DNA from: Torymus aiolomorphi
Lineage: Eukaryota > Arthropoda > Insecta > Hymenoptera > Torymidae
Assembly: GCA_036365515.1 (NCBI GenBank)
Contig: CM070874.1
Location: 25,669,862 to 25,733,861, forward strand
Direction: 5' to 3'
Length of the DNA stretch: 64,000 bases
The position numbers were made by a program, and so were the translations under genes. Position 1 is the stretch's first letter, and every line of letters begins with the position of its first letter. The notes below the pieces were generated by a model. That model was given only the letters and a program-made list of their open reading frames with translations, made no database searches and was not told the DNA's origin. This document shows, piece by piece, positions 22,869 to 35,162 of the stretch.

Positions 22869-23718
22869 ATGTCTTTAACGAAATTGCATGGAATCGTATC
22901 GCGTTGTGCGGGATTTTTATTACTCGGTCAAGAATCAGCGCGACGTGTTTACACCACTGCATGGTTCGATCGCTTGCCGCATTTAGAGAAAAGTGATTTA
23001 TTGACGATAATTGCCGAAATGTTTCAGCGTGTGAACACGCTTGAAATTGAAGTATTGTACAATATCTGTTTGCGTGAAAGTGATGAAGCTGTATTATATG
23101 TCGGCGAAATCGTGATGAGCAGGGGAGAAGAAAAAAGTGAATGTCTGAGGTCTCTAATGGATCATTATAATAATATTGGTAAGTTATTCGAATTTTCTTT
23201 AATTTCTTATAAATTTTAATACAATTTATTGTATAATAATTTCTAATTTTTTACAGTTTCTCGGTTATGGATAGATGAAGGGACTATGCATCAGGGTGCT
23301 ATTAGAGAGACGCTTGAAACTGTGGAGCGAAATGTGACGAGTCCTGAAGCCACCGACTCTGAGTGCGATAAGGAGATGGTGCGTGTGGGTCAGGAGCGTC
23401 AGCTTTCCAGCCGAAAAAGAAGAGCGTGGGACGATGTAGAGCAGCTCTCAAAACGAATACGGCATGACAGAGATATAGCAGAAACAATTAATAAAGGTAA
23501 ATAAGTATTTGAATAAATTTTATTTTAAATATTATAAAAAAAAAAAAAAAAAAAAAATTGTAGTGTACACGGAGGGCTTAGGTGGCTACAGAGATGGAGG
23601 AAGAAACGTGCAAAGATGGGTATGCGTTCAAATTTTGAACCAGCCTCATTTTTATCCTCCCTCTCCCGATGAAATTATACGAGCGTATGATTCCTTCCGT
23701 GGTACATCCGAACAATAA
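22869..23718 (+). CDS. Spliced Polinton gene of unknown function (three exons, phase-1 introns)
   Basis: Exon 1 (22869-23178) starts MSLTKLHGIVSRCAGFLLLG and ends at a strong donor G|GTAAGTT. Exon 2 (23257-23496) follows a TTTTTTACAG acceptor and ends at G|GTAAATAAG. Exon 3 (23564-23718) follows TTGTAG and stops at TAA, overlapped by AATAAA. All junctions are phase 1 and the frame is kept throughout, about 235 codons. The product has a helical N-terminal part (WFDRLPHLEKSDLLTII, ICLRESDEAVLYVGEIV), a basic patch (SSRKRRAWDDVEQLSKRIR) that could be a nuclear-localisation signal, and a C-terminal FYPPSPDEIIRAYDSFRG. I do not recognise the family. A further phase-1 donor at 23702 could join exon 3 to the polymerase exon at 23788, which would make this the polymerase N-terminus. 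Confidence 0.6.
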
Positions 23719-23787
23719 AGTTAGTTACATTTTTTACAACTATTAAATGTAAAATAATTTAAATGTTTATTGATTATTTTTTTACAG

Positions 23788-26165
23788 CCTGCACTCGAGT
23801 CGAGGATCAAGAAAACGTTCGACAGCAACAACAGCACGAGCAGCCAGTGCAACAACAACAAGAGCAGCAGCAACGACAACAACAACAAAATGACCAACAA
23901 CAGCAAGAGGAAAACGACAAGCAACAGCAACAGTACCAACAACTTAACCCTATCAGGTGGCTAGAGTTAGCTCTGAGTGAATTGCTTGTTTGTTTAACAA
24001 ACGGTTACGGTTCAAATTATATGATAGAAACTAAAACGTGTTTTTTTTTATGATTTTGAAACCCGACAGGATACAAAATTAGGCGAAAAATGTTTTGTGC
24101 ATACACCAAATTTGTGTGTAGCACAATTATGCTGTGACGTCTGCGTAAACATAAATGATTTAAACGTTTTATGTAGATTTTGCGGGGTACGACAACACGT
24201 GTACCAGGGGGATAACTGTTTACAATCCTTTTTAGATTTCGTCATTAGATTTAAAAAAAATAAATTTTCTTCGTTCGTTTGCATTGCTCATAACGCGAAA
24301 GCTTTTGACGCGCAATTTATTTTAAAATTTATTTCCGAAAATAAAAAAATATAACTCCGGAACTTATTTTAAACGGTAGAAATATAATCAAATTACAGGT
24401 TGGAATTACGAAGTTTATAGACAGTTTAAATTACATTCCGATGAAATTATCAGCACTACCAGAAACTTTCGATTTTTCAGAAAAGTTAAAAAAGGGGTAT
24501 TTCCCGCATCTCTTTAACACGCGAGAAAACGAGAACTATATCGGTGCATATCCCGACTCCTCTTATTACACACCCGAAATGATGAGTATCGAAGAACACG
24601 ATGATTTTATTAAGTGGTACGATGAGGTACACAAATCCGAATTTAACTTAAAAAAAGAATTACTTGAATATTGCATACAAGATGTAAAAATATTGCGTGA
24701 GGCTTGTATGAAATTTAGAAGAATTTTTTTAGATGTAGAAATGTAGATCCATTCGTGGAAAGTATTACAATAGCAAGCGCGTGTTCGGCACTTTTCAGGA
24801 AAATTTTTTTAAAAGATAATAATAGTATTGGGCTTATTCCTCCCAACGGCTACACGAGGGCGGATCGACATTCCCAAAAGGCTATTGAATGGGTTTTATG
24901 GGAAGAAAAATGTCGGAATCGCGAAATAATTCACGCGGGACGGTCGAAAGAGTATGTCTTGTTAGAAGGACCGCGCGTCGACGGATATTTAAAACAAGAG
25001 GGTGGGAAGGGCATAGTGTTTCAATTTCATGGGTGTTTTTTTCATGGCTGTTCGGTTTGCTTTCCTCGCGAGAGGAATAAAACTCTACTAAATTCAACTA
25101 CTTTTAACGAGCGTTATGAAAACACGCAAACGATGTCGCGGAAAATAAAGTCGTTCGGATACACGCTAATAGAGTTGTGGGAATTTGAATTCGATCGTGA
25201 CTTAAAAAATAACGTTGAATTTAAAAATTACATTAAAAACCATCCGCTAGCAAAAAATATTAGGTTAAATCCTCGTGAGGCATTTTACGGTGGTTGCACG
25301 GGCAATATTATGACTTACTATAAAGTGAAAGACGCTGATGAACGTATTAAATATCTTGACGTATGTTCTTTGTACCCATACATTTGTAAAACGGGTACCT
25401 TTCCTATAGGTCATCCGCAAATTTTTGTAGGATCACAATGTTTTGAATTAGTAGGAAAAAATTTTGAATTTTTTACAGAGAAAGTTCAAGAATTAGTAAG
25501 ATGTGAAATTTTACTACCTACGGATTTATTCCATCCGGTGTTGCCAGTAAAACCCCATAATAAGTTACTATTTGCGCTGTGTCGTTCTTGCGTGGAAAAC
25601 TTAAATGAAAATGAATGCATGCATTCAATTAACGAGAGAAAATTAATATAGGCACGTGGGTATCTTTAGAAATTGTTAAGGCGATAGAATTGGGTTATCG
25701 GTTACTCAAAATTGAAGTTTTTGGCAATATAATGTTATCCGTTACGATACCGATTTACAAACAGGCGGTCTATTCACAGAGTATATAAACACATTCTTAA
25801 AGCTTAAACAGGAAGCAAGCGGATGGCCTGCAAACGCTCATTCGGAAAGTCAAAAAATTGAATATATTAAAAATTATAAATCCATGGAAGGGGTCGCTTT
25901 AGAATACGGTAATATAACAAAAAATCCAGGCATGCGGTCTGTAGCTAAATTATGTCTTAACTCTTTCTGGGGTAAATTTGGTCAGCGAAGTAATTTACCT
26001 CAAACCAGCGTAGTAAAAACATACAAAGATTTCATTCAAATAATGACCGACGCCGAAAAAATTGTTCAGCATTGTATCCCCGCAACTGACGATGTTATGA
26101 AACGTTTTCTCTCTATTTAGTTTATTTATATTTTTAAACTACGAAGTAACCTTATTAAAGAAACA
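23788..26165 (+). pseudogene. polB: Family B DNA polymerase (protein-primed), N-terminal and palm part
   Basis: The Polinton replicative polymerase. An exon beginning after a TTTTTTTACAG acceptor has a Gln-rich tract, then the 3'-5' exonuclease motifs FYDFETRQD (Exo I, about 24050) and HNAKAFDAQFIL (Exo II, about 24295). A TPR-type insert and the palm follow with motif A, DVCSLYPY (about 25360), and motif B, KLCLNSFWGKFGQ (about 25945). The reading frame shifts at about 24044-24053 (T run), 24345-24353 (A run), 24726-24732 (T run), about 25650, and about 25725; each time the conserved sequence resumes in another frame. The gene is then cut at about 26165 by the 9-kb composite insertion. Motif C is found in the separated 3' part. 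Confidence 0.9.
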
Positions 26166-26237
26166 TATATATATATATATATGGGTCGTTCCTGTACTTT
26201 TTTAAAAAAATGTGCGCGGGGGGGGGGGGGGGTCGTC
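26166..26237. other. (TA)n, unassigned segment and poly-G run at the left edge of the 9-kb insertion
   Basis: TA repeats (26166-26183) are followed by GGGTCGTTCCTGTAC, AT-rich DNA and a run of about 15 G. The right edge of the long-TIR element also abuts (TA)n (33043-33064), so TA repeats may have been the target or grown at both ends. No clear target duplication is seen. Confidence 0.45.
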
Positions 26238-27240
26238 GATTTTGTCGACGATTTCTTTTATGAAAGTACATATAAAAAAAATAGCTTGTGCAAAATTTCA
26301 GCCCCTTATCTCATTCCTAATTCCTGCTGGAATTTTTTTAAACCCTGATTTTGACCTGTTTTTAGCCAGTTTTCAAAAAATTCTAAAAGGCTGAAATTTT
26401 AACAAAATGAGGTCGGTGAGGTCTCATTTTTGTTGTCTTTCTTCAAATTTTAAGACAAAAAAACACTGATATGAAATGATGATTTAGGTTTTATTGGCGA
26501 TCTGTGATATGGCCATTGCATTTCATCATTTTTAGATCATCTTTAAACCTCTATAGCTCGTAACTGGTTCCACATTTTTGAGCTCACTAGGTCTCATTGT
26601 TTTTTGTCTCAACGAGACCTTTAATTTCTTTTTCTGAGGACCTAAATTGATTGAATAGACTTCAAGATACAGCCTTTTGAAGTTGACGTTTTTATCAAAA
26701 ATCGCGAAAATCAACCGTGTTCATGGTCACAGTGTCAACCGAATTTTAATTAAAAATCATTAACAAAAGTATTTTTCATTAGAATATAATATTATCTAAC
26801 TATACTCTTTTCCTATCATAGGAAAAAGTCAAAAAACAATTTTTTGTCGAGCATTATAATATCTAATTTTTCGATACCTAAAATAATCAAAAATGGCTCT
26901 CTACTGACATGAATTCTGCCATCTTATAATTATTTTTGATACGTATACGTAACATAGATACAAAGGTGGTTCCTAGACCTTTAAAATCCGTACTCGCTGA
27001 TTTTTCTAGGACCAATAGAGCCAAAGTTATAGCCGTTTTTATAAAAAAATATTTTTCAAGTGGTAAAATTAGAGCTTGTGAAATATAGGAAAAGTTTTAT
27101 TTACAAGATCAACCATAAGTTTGGCATAATTGTCCTTAAAGAAGTGCTGAGGCTGCATATTTTGAAGATCTTAGGCCGTGTCTACACTATGCGAGAAGCA
27201 CGTGCGATCAGCCCAAGCGATGCGAGCAAGCCATGCGCGC
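26238..27240 (+). repeat. Left long terminal inverted repeat of the 6.8-kb element
   Basis: About 1 kb, reverse complement of about 32040-33042 with scattered differences. The inner end carries a GCGA/AGCAAGC-rich tract (GTCTACACTATGCGAGAAGC). A related tract (TATGCGAGAAGCGC) is found again at 31497-31510, outside the right arm. Confidence 0.9.
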
Positions 27241-27354
27241 ATGCGACGCGAGCAAGCGATAGTAATGGCTTTAGGTTGATTAAATTACCTATGCAGACTT
27301 TATAGATAATTAAAGTTGAAAATAAGAATTTAAGTAAAATTTTTTTTGTAATAT

Positions 27355-30300
27355 TCATTTTATTTTAACTATTTTATAATCATTATCAAACGAAGTAAGT
27401 TTTGTTTTTAATGTTGAATCATCAATGGGTATAAAGCAGTGATATTTTCTTGTATTCTGTATAGTTCGGGTCAATTTAAAACGGCATTCTAGTACTTTAC
27501 GCCTTTTCTCAATTGTTTCTTGACTCACCTAAATAGATCTAAAAACCAAATATTCTATATTTTTATAACACATAATGATTTATTATTCAAATACATAATC
27601 AAATAATATAGTCAAAAAATCTAAATTATATTATTTTTACCTTATTCCATCAATATTTTCACTAACGTAATCATACATGTCTTTTGGATTTAAAATTGGT
27701 TTTTCTGATGTTCTTTGTAAGGATGCCCTGCGTACTGTTCGTTTAACCACTGCTCCACATCCATCACACGGACTTTTCCCATGGCTAGTAGAAAAAAAGT
27801 TGTGCGACTTAACTTTTAAGCCAAAATCCTCCTCATGATGGCAGATATTAATGAAATTTTTCCTACAGTAAATAAATACTATCTTGAAGGTAAAAATTAT
27901 AAAAAATAAAATAAATCTGTTTAATATTGTGTACATAATAATACAAATTATTTGAACTTGCATCGTAGAAGTTGTTGCTTTTTTAAAATTTAATATACAG
28001 AAAAAATAAAGAACTGTTTTAGTAATTTTATCTTTAAAGCTGTTTTCTACATAATGTAAAATTTTAACTCGGGTGTAACCTGCAGGTCCAGGATCTTTAT
28101 GGATTTTGATGTTCTGGGTCTCAAAATAGTTTTTCACACAAATTAAATATACTTTCAGAATATTACTTTGACATATTCTTAATAATTAAAATTAAATTTT
28201 TTCAGGTCATTTAATGAACAAAAATCTAAATGTGTCTATTTTGTTCATATAATACGTATTAATATACTACAATAAAAGTACTCTTACTTGTTTTTGTATT
28301 GGGTAGGTGCTCCATCTGACATATAATGTACATTCTCAATAAACAGAAAATCTCGTTTTAGAAGTGCAATGAATTGCCCTTGAAAAGTGTTAACTGCACA
28401 AGCATCATGTTTTAAACAATCACTAATAACACATACAGATAAGGTTTGTAATTTGTCGTTATTGTCTTCTCTATAATACACTACAAACGGGTGTACAGTT
28501 GCTTGTGTATTATTAAAATAAAATGCTTGGATCGAGTCTTGACAAACAAATAAGAAATTTTCAGCAAAATCTTGAAGTATAATACATGTATCTGGAGTAA
28601 TAATTGTTTTGAAATATTTTAAATAACATTTTTGCATTTCAGTCACATAATGATGCTTTGTTAACTCCCATAAGTCATTGGCTAAATTTATAATAAAATT
28701 TCTTGTAGGTTCTTTTACCATAATAAGACTGACTATTATTAGATTGTGATTCAGCATTATTTACCCAATTATGATATTCAATCTCTGAAACATCTTCGCA
28801 TGAGTTTGATTTCAATATTTTCAGAATTTCTGCTTTACCAGAACAGTTTTCACAAAGATGTAGCATACAATCGCTCCAATCTGTTGAACAAACACAATCA
28901 TTTAAAATTACTCGGTAGGCTAAATTTTTGTTGATGGCAGACAATTTTAATTTGACATTTTGGTGTATAGGACATACACAAATTGTATGTGTATCAGGTG
29001 CTCCAGCACTAATACATTCTTTTGATCTTAAAGAAGCAAATATACTGAAATCTGGTTTGCGCTGATCTTTAAAATGCTGTTCATATTCTTCTTCCACCCA
29101 ATTGTTGTATAGATCCTTCAAATCATACATCAACAGTCTTTTTTGTAACTTCTCTGTGATATTAGTAATAGGATTTTTAACACTGATGCAATCTTTAATG
29201 CCGCTACATATTCTATTATTGTTTTCATCTCTATAATACTGAGTTACAGATTCTCTAACTTTATTAGAATGAATGCTGTACACTTTACGCTTAATAGTTC
29301 CTAAGACACCTGGAAAAATATATTTTGAAATTAATTTCAAATAGTGTATACTTAATCACAAAATAAAATCATAATAACAATATTATTTTTTTTAATTTAA
29401 CGATTATCAAGACGATAAAATTTAGCTGAATGTTTATTCTATTTTAATTACTATGACTTGTTATATTGGAAGAAAAGAAATAGTTTAGAATTAATTTATT
29501 TTTTTTATTTTTTTTTTATATTAATTTTAATAGTTCTTTTAAAATCCAATAATTACTTTATTATTTTTTATCTAATAATGAATAACGAAGGGTACCCCAT
29601 GTTAAGATAGGCAAAATGCCACTATTAATGAAAGCGAAAAATGACAGTGATTTCATAGAAATATACTAAAAAAAGAATTTTCTACGATTTTTCCAGGGAC
29701 CTATCTCCCCTCCTTATACCAGTAAGGCCTAAAAATCACATTTTTTGGAAATTATTTTTTTCTCCCGTTCCTCAATGTTAAAAAATAAAAAAAAAATATG
29801 AGATTACAGCTTGTAAACAGAGAGAACATTGAGATTTCTCAAATATAGATTCTTTCTAATTAAATCGGATTTCATTTAAATGTTTAAATTACAATTCATG
29901 TTTTACTTAATCCGTAAACAATACTTAAGCAATACGTAAGCAATACGTAAGTAATACATAAATAATAATACTTAAGTAATAATACATGAGTAATATAAAT
30001 AAATAATTATGAGGATTTTAAATTAAATATTTTATAGGGGTACCCTTTATCATTATAGTTGCTTGAACAAAAATTACATAGATTTTAATAAATTAAACTA
30101 AAATTTTCTATTAATAATTCTCAAGTGTAATATAATATAGGTAACCTAATGTATAAAGGATTATCGGTTCTATATGTTTACACTATGTCTATAATCAAGA
30201 TATTAAGAATTTATTACAACCCATTTTTTAACTTATCTACAGTAATTTTAAGTTCTTTTGCTTTATTAAACATATAACATGAACATTGGAAATAATGTTT

Positions 30301-31140
30301 TGCTTGTTCAAATTTCCAATGATTTGGAAGTAATGTCAATAACGATATTTTTTTACCAAAATTAGTTTCTTCATTATAAAACTTAATTATGTTTCCAATC
30401 ATTCCGTGAAATGACATACTATCCTCTTGTAGCTGTTTAAGATTGTATTGAGTTGGCAAATTAAGATTCAATGTTTTATTAACTGTTATACAAAATTTCG
30501 TATTCATTGATTCTAAAACACTGTATGTTTTATTTTCCAAGCGATAATCACTAAGTTTCTCTCGTTTAAGAGGAGGTTCATCAAATCCATCGAGCATTTT
30601 ATTTAAACGTTGAAATCCTTGGCTCAATAATATATCTTCTGAACTTTCTGATGTACACACTTGGCTTCTTGAAGAAACTTGACTACTTGAAGAAAGCTGC
30701 TCATTATTATTTACGTTTAAACCATCATTTCCAGTGTTTTCATCTTTTTCTGCATTTTTTGTTATTATTGATGTAATTTTGAACTCACAGTTTTTACAGT
30801 ACTTATTACCTGGATCTAAATTTATATTACAAATGTTACGAAATTTATCACATTTATCAGCACTAATCATTACTAAATTATTCTCAATGGATTTTGAATG
30901 ATTATTAAAACAATTGCAACACTTCCTTTGTCTACTTGTATATCGAGTATCATATTTATGAAGATGATGGTCGCAAATAAATTTATTTTCTACATTAATA
31001 TCAAAATTTTTAATCCTAAATGATAAATACAGCTTTAATTCATTACTAAGATTACTAATTAGATTAAGAGATTTATTTCTTGTGTAATGCTCTAAATGAC
31101 ATTTATCATCCTCATGCAATTCACCAATATAGCACATCAT
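27355..31140 (-). CDS. Putative transposase, five exons, one apparent frameshift
   Basis: Minus-strand exons inferred by eye: exon 1 31140 to about 30220; exon 2 29310 to about 28700, after an ATTTTTCCAG acceptor; exon 3 continuing to 28288 in another frame, with a break near 28700-28750; donor CAA|GTAAGAG; exon 4 27862-27641 (acceptor TTTACTGTAG, donor AAG|GTAAAAA); exon 5 27523-27355. Exon 1 has Cys/His pairs (CDHHLH, CCNCFNNH, CKNCEF) suggesting a zinc-binding N-terminus. Exon 2 has more (CVCPIHQN, CVCSTDWSDCML). The acidic motifs ILQDFAENFLF, LKHDACAV and SDGAPTQYKNK could form a DDE-type catalytic core; this is inference. The superfamily is not identified. Confidence 0.6.
29341..30213 (-). 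other. Intron of the putative transposase gene
   Basis: AT-rich non-coding sequence between exons 1 and 2. It contains a run of CAATACGTAAG-type short repeats at about 29915-29990. The donor at the exon 1 end is weak (GG|GTTGTA), so the exact 5' boundary is unsure. Confidence 0.45.
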
Positions 31141-32039
31141 TTTCTTTCAATTCCTGAGAAGATAACACTTACAAAACACAATTGTACAATTTATAAAACT
31201 CAACCGAACCAATACTGATATACTTGGTAATAGTTCTGCTCAGCTACCTTCACAATTCTACTTAGAAATATTCATTTCATTTTTTATTGTAACTTGTACT
31301 CATTGTTTGAGGACATTTAACGGATGACGGGTTCACGGGTGTCTCGCACAGAAAAATGGATGTCTGTCATCTATTAACTTACGTCAACACAGGTTAAATG
31401 AAACTATCTATGTATGTTTCATTTAACCTGAGCTTATACGTATAACGCACGTAAAACTATAGAAAACCTGCATTTAAGACCATATCTATACTAGGTATGC
31501 GAGAAGCGCAACCGGTGCGCGCATGCGACAAGCCATACGTTTTGCACAAAGTACTTGAAATACTTAAAATGATAAATAATATCGTTGTATACGACTGAAC
31601 GTAAACGTGAGTTTATATTACTAGGGTTTGTCAGCGAGAATAAATAAACGGGAAAATTAGACTTCAAGAGTCTATGCAACCAACTCTACTCGAAAGTGAA
31701 AGTTGATTGCAGAAAAAGGTATGAACGCTTATGCGTACGAGTAAACAGGCAATAAGGCATTGTATAGGTAAAACGGAAAGTGGTAAGGTAAAAGGAATGT
31801 GCATAAAGCACGTAGGGACTAGGCGCCGCAGGACTCTATTTAAGCCCGCTGGGTGATGTTTTTCATAGTGGGAGCGCATCGGACGCTTGCCATCTAGCGG
31901 GCACTTTGGATACTTCAATCCCGAACAATCGTAGTAGATCAGTTAGTAGATCTATATTTAGCGATAAATAATATCGTCAATAATATCGTAGTGAAATGAT
32001 ATTATTTATCATTTTAAGTATTTTAAATATTTTGTCCAA
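31141..32039. other. Non-coding region between transposase exon 1 and the right arm, secondary insertion
   Basis: TACTTGAAATACTTAAAATG (31552-31571) and, 430 bp on, CATTTTAAGTATTTTAAATA (about 32010-32029) form an inverted pair, which suggests another small element nested here. Between them lies a GC-richer stretch (CGCCGCAGGACTC, then ATTTAAGCCCGCTGGG) that looks promoter- or LTR-like, but I cannot assign it. Confidence 0.35.
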
Positions 32040-33042
32040 CACGCATTGCTTGCTCGCATCACTTGGGCTGATCGCACGAGCTTCTCGCATAGTGTAGGCA
32101 CGGCCTAAGATCTTCAAAATATGCAGCCTCAGCACTTTTTTTAGGACAATTATGCCAAACTTATGGTTGATCTTGTAAATAAAACTTTTCCTATATTTCA
32201 CAAGCTCTAATTTTACCACTTGAAAAATATTTTTTTATAAAAACGGCTATAACTTTGGCTCCAGTGGTCCTAGAAAAATCAGCGACTACGGATTTTAAAG
32301 GTCTAATAGGAACCACCTTTGTATGTATGTTACGTATACGTGTCAAAAATAATTATAAGATGGCAGAATTCATGTCAGTAGAGAGCCATTTTTGATTATT
32401 TTAGGTATCGAAAAATTAGATATTATAATACTCGAGAAAAAATTGTTTTTTGACTTTTTCCTATGATAGGAAAAGAGTATAGTTAGATAATATTATATTC
32501 TAATGAAAAATACTTTTGTTAATGATTTTTAATTAAAATTCGGTTGACACTGTGACCATGAACACGGTTGATTTTCGTGATTTTTGATAAAAACGTCAAC
32601 TTCAAAAGGCTGTATCTTGAAGTCTATTCAACCAATTTAGGTCCTCAAAAAAAGAAATTAAAGATCTCGTTGAGACAAAAAAATGAGACCTAGTGAGCTC
32701 AAAAATGTGGAACCAGTTACGAGATATAGAGGTTTAAAGATGATCTAAAAATGATGAAATGCAATGGCCATATCACAGATCGCCAATAAAATCTAAATCA
32801 TCATTTCATATCAGTGTATTTTTTTCTTAAAATTTGAGGAAAGACAAAAAAAATGAGACCTCACCGACCTCATTTTGTTAAAATTTCAGCCTTTTAGAAT
32901 TTTTTGAAAACTGGCTAAAAACAGGTCAAAATCCGGGTTTAAAAAAATTCCAGCAGGAATTAGGAATGAGATAAGGGGCTGAAATTTTGCACAAGCTATT
33001 TTTTTTATATGTACTTTCATAAAAAAAATCGTCGACAAAATC
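32040..33042 (-). repeat. Right long terminal inverted repeat of the 6.8-kb element
   Basis: Reverse complement of 26238 to about 27240. It is followed directly by a (TA)n tract at 33043-33064. Confidence 0.9.
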
Positions 33043-33064
33043 TATATATATATATATATATATA

Positions 33065-35162
33065 TGTATAAGAGGGACAGGTCTTGGTGATATGCGAAAT
33101 AAATATTGAGACTAGGTATGTGATTCAATGATTATTTATTACATACTAGTCATGCTGGTACATGACTCAATATGTCGAAATGCTTATACAGATGTTAGAA
33201 AATTCTATTAATATTCCTTAACCTATTTAATTATCTTAAATAAAATTTTAAATCCTATTCAGTCGTGATCGCACACGACTCGATAATTACAAACTAAACT
33301 TGTGAAACAGTCTCCAAAGTTATTATTCCCTGCGGAGATACTCTTATATCGCGTCTCTTTAAGTATAAATATCCATATATTTATATTATTCAAATTCAAT
33401 CTATGACTCGATTATCAGTCGTGATTGCACACGATCTGATTTAAAAAACTATAACACAATCATAAACCAGCTCCTAGATGATTATCTCTGACGGAGATGT
33501 CCCTACTACGCGTGACTTTAAGTATAAATATTAATCTATATTTATTATTCAAATACGATATATGACGCGATTGTCAGTCGTGATCGCACACGATCTGATT
33601 TAAAATAAAGAACACGACCATCCCATGAACTATTATGCTTCGAGATTAGTGTCGCGGAAAGAACCTCAAACCGGTCAAATACATATTCATTCCTACCTTT
33701 AGTACCTCAGAAATATCCCTCGTAATTCCTATGTTAATAGCCACGTTACTCTAAATATTGTTACTCGATGACTGTACCTAAATCGCGGAAGGAGAAAAAC
33801 GAGCAAGTAATCGTTCGCGTCTAAACAAATTAGCTTGATTTTAAAGGTACAGCGGATGATTCATAGTGTAGGGACGTCCCCTAATCCCTTTGATGAGTGT
33901 CACTAGAAAGTTCCATTCAGGTTTGGGGGTAAGGCGAGCCTTTTTCAGTCCCTCACTATGATGTCTTCCGTCGCGCAAATATATGTAAAAAAAAGGTCAC
34001 CAACCTTGATTAATTCCAGGTGACTCGGTCTGGTTTGTCCTTCCGGATTAATCCCAGACCTTCGCTTTTGATACCTTATTCTTTGAAGACTGCACGCCTG
34101 ACTACTTGACTCGAAAAAAATGAAGGGTACACCCAGCTGGACGATGACCCTCGCGTATGACAAAAATTTGGAGCAGCTATCTGAGGGCTCAAAAGAGAAA
34201 CTGGAGCGCCAAAAACTGAGAGAAAAACTGCGAGAAGAACTGAGAAACAAACTGCGAAACAAAAACTGAGCGGCAAACCGCTAGACAAAGTGCTAGCCAA
34301 ACTGCTAGCAAAAACTGACCGCGAGCGTCCCGTGCCCTCCGGTTTTATATCCCCTCGAATAGATAATTAACAATTCAACTATTAATAAATCTAAAGTGCG
34401 CACGGACCCTTTTCTAATATCTTATACGATGGGCTTGCGCATATACGATCCGGTGTCGAGCTCTGATTCGCTCGCTATCACAATTTATCTCTATCATAGT
34501 TATCGCGTGCTTTTATATCTACGCGACTTTCCCATGCTATGCCCTCTTTTATCAATCTCCCTTTTTTTTTATCTAACCGCGGCCATCCCATCCCACATGC
34601 TGCAATTCTCCCCTTTTTTATGTCAAATTGCATTCAATTTTCGCGAGTCATCGTCTCCCATCTCTCTTTCTCTCCTATAGTTACCTAGCCCTTATCTATC
34701 TTGCGCGCGCCGATAATCATCTCACCGATGGTCACGCTCTTGTCCGCGCGCATAAGCGCGCCAATTTTGAATTTAGTCGATACGGTAGTACCACACGAAG
34801 CATAACTATTCATCGGATGATGTATTACAGTATTTTCTTATTCTCTTAACAATATAATATGAAGTTTTTTATAATCATACACGGAGCAAATAAACATTTT
34901 TCTAACTGCGGTTTCTTGCATTTTAAATCTCGCGCCGTTGGTGACGTCAGGCCCTAGTCACCGCCCACTATACTGCTGAGCTGGTCGTCGGGGGCGGTGC
35001 CATGGTAACTGCGTTGGTAACCGCGTGTTCTTCTTGACCTCCGTCTTACTTTTGCGCGGGACTTATAATTAGTAGATGAAAAAATTTCTTTATGTAGTAC
35101 CCCTAAATGGAAATGAGACGGTATGTGAGTCTTCATTTCCATTCTTTGCAACAGTGGCCCGT
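33065..35162. other. Second part of the insertion in polB: repeats, no coding gene seen
   Basis: At about 33245-33610 a unit of about 158 bp occurs three times, each with GTCGTGATCGCACACGA or a variant (33261, 33418, 33578), and two are followed by TTAAGTATAAATAT. At about 34190-34310 a short GAAACTG/AACTGCGA repeat follows. A TATA-like GGTTTTATATCC lies near 34341. An inverted repeat TGGAAATGAGAC / GTCTTCATTTCCA lies at 35106-35143. It may be a solo LTR or another unknown element. No flanking duplication is recognised. Confidence 0.4.

Larger units (their letters stand above)
26238..33042 (-). mobile_element. 6.8-kb DNA transposon with 1-kb inverted repeats
   Basis: The left arm (26238 to about 27240, beginning GATTTTGTCGACGATTTC) and right arm (about 32040-33042, ending AAATCGTCGACAAAATC) are long, highly similar reverse complements. 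Between them is one multi-exon minus-strand gene (27355-31140). A large element with kilobase inverted repeats and a spliced gene looks like an autonomous DNA transposon of a class I cannot name. The C-terminal protein motifs (SDGAPTQYKNK and ICHHEEDFGL) recur in uncharacterised insect proteins, as I remember them. It inserted into the Polinton polymerase gene, so it is younger than the Polinton. Confidence 0.8.

Noticed and set aside
27060..27305. 81-aa ORF, duplicated at 31977-32219
   Set aside because: The two copies are the two arms of the long inverted repeat; no codon-level sign of selection is visible.
33945..34300. Ser/Phe-rich minus-strand ORFs
   Set aside because: They come from a short GAAACTG repeat on the plus strand.
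33065..35162. Solo LTR
   Set aside because: TG...CA ends can be proposed (33067 and about 35148) but the flanks show no matching duplication, so the class is left open.
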